From Flavivirga algicola (GTDB taxonomy: Bacteria > Bacteroidota > Bacteroidia > Flavobacteriales > Flavobacteriaceae): DNA of 64,000 nucleotides. The notes under the pieces are model-generated. The model was not told where the DNA came from. It saw nothing but the letters and a program-made list of their open reading frames with translations, and did not search any database. Each line of letters opens with the position of its first letter. The stretch's first letter is position 1. The stretch lies in assembly GCF_012910715.1 (NCBI RefSeq), contig NZ_JABBHF010000002.1:377001-441000 (forward strand), written 5' to 3'. A program made the position numbers and the translations under genes. Shown one piece after another: positions 62,345 through 64,000 of the stretch.

Positions 62345-64000
62345 TTATTTAAGATTTAAGACTCCTTTTTTAAGATCTTTGGATGTAACCGTCAACTTAG
62401 CCCCATCCATTACTTGCCCCATTTTCAGTATCACCAAACAGGCTCCTTGCTTTGTTTTTCTGGTTTCAATATTGCTAGCCGAAGTATCATCATACATATC
62501 ACCATTAGACAATCCTAAAATTTCTGCATCGCCCTCTATTTTAAAATACAAATCCACAGGTTGATGGGTAACCAACACATTTTTTTTATCTAAAATCGAT
62601 ACTTCTATTTGAACGATATCTCCAGAATTGATATGTTTATTATAAGGCTTCAGGTTAATTTTATAAGGCTCTCCTGTTGTTTTTAACTCAAACTCGCAAA
62701 CTTCTTTGCCGTTTATAATTCCAACAGCTTTTAAGGTGCCTTCTTCAAAAGCGGTATCTTGCCATTTCATAATCCAATTTGGGAAATCTGATAGCTTTTT
62801 ATTGCCAATAAGCTTATTGTTTAGATATAAATTCACCGATTCACAATTGGTATAGGTTACTAAATCTTTCTTCTCTCCTTTTTTAAAATTCCATGCTTCA
62901 TATATTGGAGGCCATCCCCAACGCCCAGATGTTGAAAAATCGTTAGCATCACCTTCATAAACGGCTATGCTTACCATGGGTTTTTCTGACCAAAACGCTT
63001 GGTATAAATACGATTCCGTTTTTTTAAATCCAGCTATATCCAACAACCCACTGGTTGAGCCTAATTTGGGATACTTTTTCGATTCCCCCAAATAATCAAT
63101 CCCCACCCATAAAAAGAGCCCTATGTTATGGTCGTTCTCCAATACATCAATCCAAGGCGAGCGTTCAATATTTGCAAAACGTTTTTCTGGCGAACTGTTA
63201 AAGTATCTATAACTTTCGGTACTTACATAAGGCATTTCCAGATTTCTTTTTCCAATTTCTTTACACCATTGCTCACCATAGTTCAATGCTATTAAATCCA
63301 TTTCACTACAAGTATTGATTATAGCATCAATTTTGTCATTTACAGGAATATCCCTACCTCTTTCCATACCCGAAACAACTGGACGTGTACTATCTAAACT
63401 ACGCACATAAGACGTATATTTTCTTAACCCTTGAACTTGTTCTTCGGCCTCAGGCGGATAGTTTTCGTTACCAACGCTCCACATGATTACACTGGGGTGA
63501 TTTCTATCTCTTAAAACAGTGGACTTGTAATTCTTTTGCCATTCAAATTCAAAATAAGGGTCACCAAAACCATTAGGGTTAAAAAAATTATTTAATCCTT
63601 TTCCTTTTTTCTCATTTGTTTTATCCGCATTCCACTTATCTACAAATTCATTCATTACCAAAAAGCCCATAGTATCACATAAATCCAAAAACTCCGGAGA
63701 TGGTGGGTTATGTGCCGCTCTTATGGCATTACACCCTATTTCTTTTAAATTATCTAATCTTCGCTTCCATATTTCTATGGGTACCGCTGTACCTAAAATC
63801 CCACCATCATTATGCAAGCAAACCCCTTTTAATTTTAAATTTTCTCCATTTAGGAAGAACCCTTTTTTGGCATCAAAATCAATGGTTCTAATTCCGAATG
63901 TCGTTTCATAATTATCTACTGTTTTATTATTTACAATGACTTTACTTTTAGAAATATAAAGCTCTGGATTCTCAGTAGACCATAATATCGGGTTTTCAAT
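62345..64000 (-). CDS. GH2 glycosidase, N terminus beyond the right edge
   Basis: The frame is open to the window edge: the 61 codons at 63818-64000 read IENPILWSTENPELYISKSK and then KKGFFLNGENLKLKGVCLHND, normal GH2 sequence, so a TTG at 63817 is not the start. Visible parts are the end of the Ig-like domain, the TIM barrel with acid/base Glu in IMWSVGNENYPPEAEE and nucleophile Glu in PYVSTESYRYF, a DUF4982-type domain (WIMKWQDTAFEEGTL) and a final GH2 C-terminal domain (LGLSNGDMYDDTSAS). At least 551 residues are encoded here. With the sulfatase it forms the end of a further operon for a sulfated beta-linked glycan, probably beta-galactosidic. Confidence 0.9.
   Translation of the reverse strand: MENPILWSTENPELYISKSKVIVNNKTVDNYETTFGIRTIDFDAKKGFFLNGENLKLKGVCLHNDGGILGTAVPIEIWKRRLDNLKEIGCNAIRAAHNPPSPEFLDLCDTMGFLVMNEFVDKWNADKTNEKKGKGLNNFFNPNGFGDPYFEFEWQKNYKSTVLRDRNHPSVIMWSVGNENYPPEAEEQVQGLRKYTSYVRSLDSTRPVVSGMERGRDIPVNDKIDAIINTCSEMDLIALNYGEQWCKEIGKRNLEMPYVSTESYRYFNSSPEKRFANIERSPWIDVLENDHNIGLFLWVGIDYLGESKKYPKLGSTSGLLDIAGFKKTESYLYQAFWSEKPMVSIAVYEGDANDFSTSGRWGWPPIYEAWNFKKGEKKDLVTYTNCESVNLYLNNKLIGNKKLSDFPNWIMKWQDTAFEEGTLKAVGIINGKEVCEFELKTTGEPYKINLKPYNKHINSGDIVQIEVSILDKKNVLVTHQPVDLYFKIEGDAEILGLSNGDMYDDTSASNIETRKTKQGACLVILKMGQVMDGAKLTVTSKDLKKGVLNLK

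Noticed and set aside
63817-63817. Start of the right-edge GH2 gene at a TTG
   Set aside because: The frame continues upstream with normal GH2 sequence to the window edge, so the true start is outside.

Overview
The window looks like chromosome from a marine member of the Flavobacteriia (Bacteroidota). It is AT-rich and carries two SusC/SusD pairs, lipoproteins with Bacteroidota-style lipoboxes, a type IX secretion tail, LamG and SusE/F surface proteins, and promoters of the TAnnTTTG type used by this phylum. I do not name a genus. No rRNA, tRNA, CRISPR array, transposase or integrase was recognised.

Region 1 (about 1-5,000) is an accessory stretch read entirely on the minus strand. It holds the N-terminal part of a DUF4132/MolR-like protein, a small partner ending in Gly-Gly whose ends resemble ThiS/MoaD beta-grasp proteins, a cysteine-rich protein of unknown function, a DUF2493 (SLOG) protein and a DUF4303-like protein. 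The spacers are long and contain two repeat families: a promoter-like module in four copies and a long hairpin element in two copies. Region 2 (about 4,850-11,900) is core-like: a small conserved protein, an AIM24-family gene with an apparent frameshift, a DUF4442 protein, DUF4870, a PadR/PspC/GIN-domain cluster and a DUF6786-like lipoprotein.

Region 3 (about 11,950-37,500) is a complete alpha-glucan (starch/maltodextrin) utilization locus. A minus-strand operon encodes an MFS sugar importer, beta-phosphoglucomutase, a GH65 phosphorylase, a GH97 alpha-glucosidase and three GH13 lipoproteins. A LacI-type regulator lies next to it. The divergent plus-strand arm encodes SusC, SusD, two SusE/F-like starch-binding lipoproteins, a 1106-residue GH13 amylase with a type IX secretion tail and a small surface lipoprotein. 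A perfect 16-bp palindrome between the LacI gene and susC is the likely operator. The logic is: surface binding and cleavage, TonB-dependent uptake, periplasmic trimming, maltose import, then phosphorolysis to glucose and beta-glucose-1-phosphate.

Region 4 (about 37,500-64,000, all minus strand) is a second and less ordinary locus. A membrane sensor with a LuxR-type HTH (57,722-60,517) lies upstream of SusC/SusD and a two-LamG surface protein. Then follow two tandem GH144 enzymes (endo-beta-1,2-glucanase family) and a GH3 beta-glucosidase, and then GH2, an esterase, an S1 sulfatase, a second GH97 and an endonuclease/exonuclease/phosphatase-fold hydrolase. Another sulfatase and a GH2 running off the right edge lie upstream of the sensor. 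The enzyme set suggests a beta-1,2-glucan or a substituted (sulfated or acylated) heteroglycan containing that linkage. Four TACGTCA heptamers in the susC leader, three in the same direction and helically phased, are candidate sites for the adjacent regulator.
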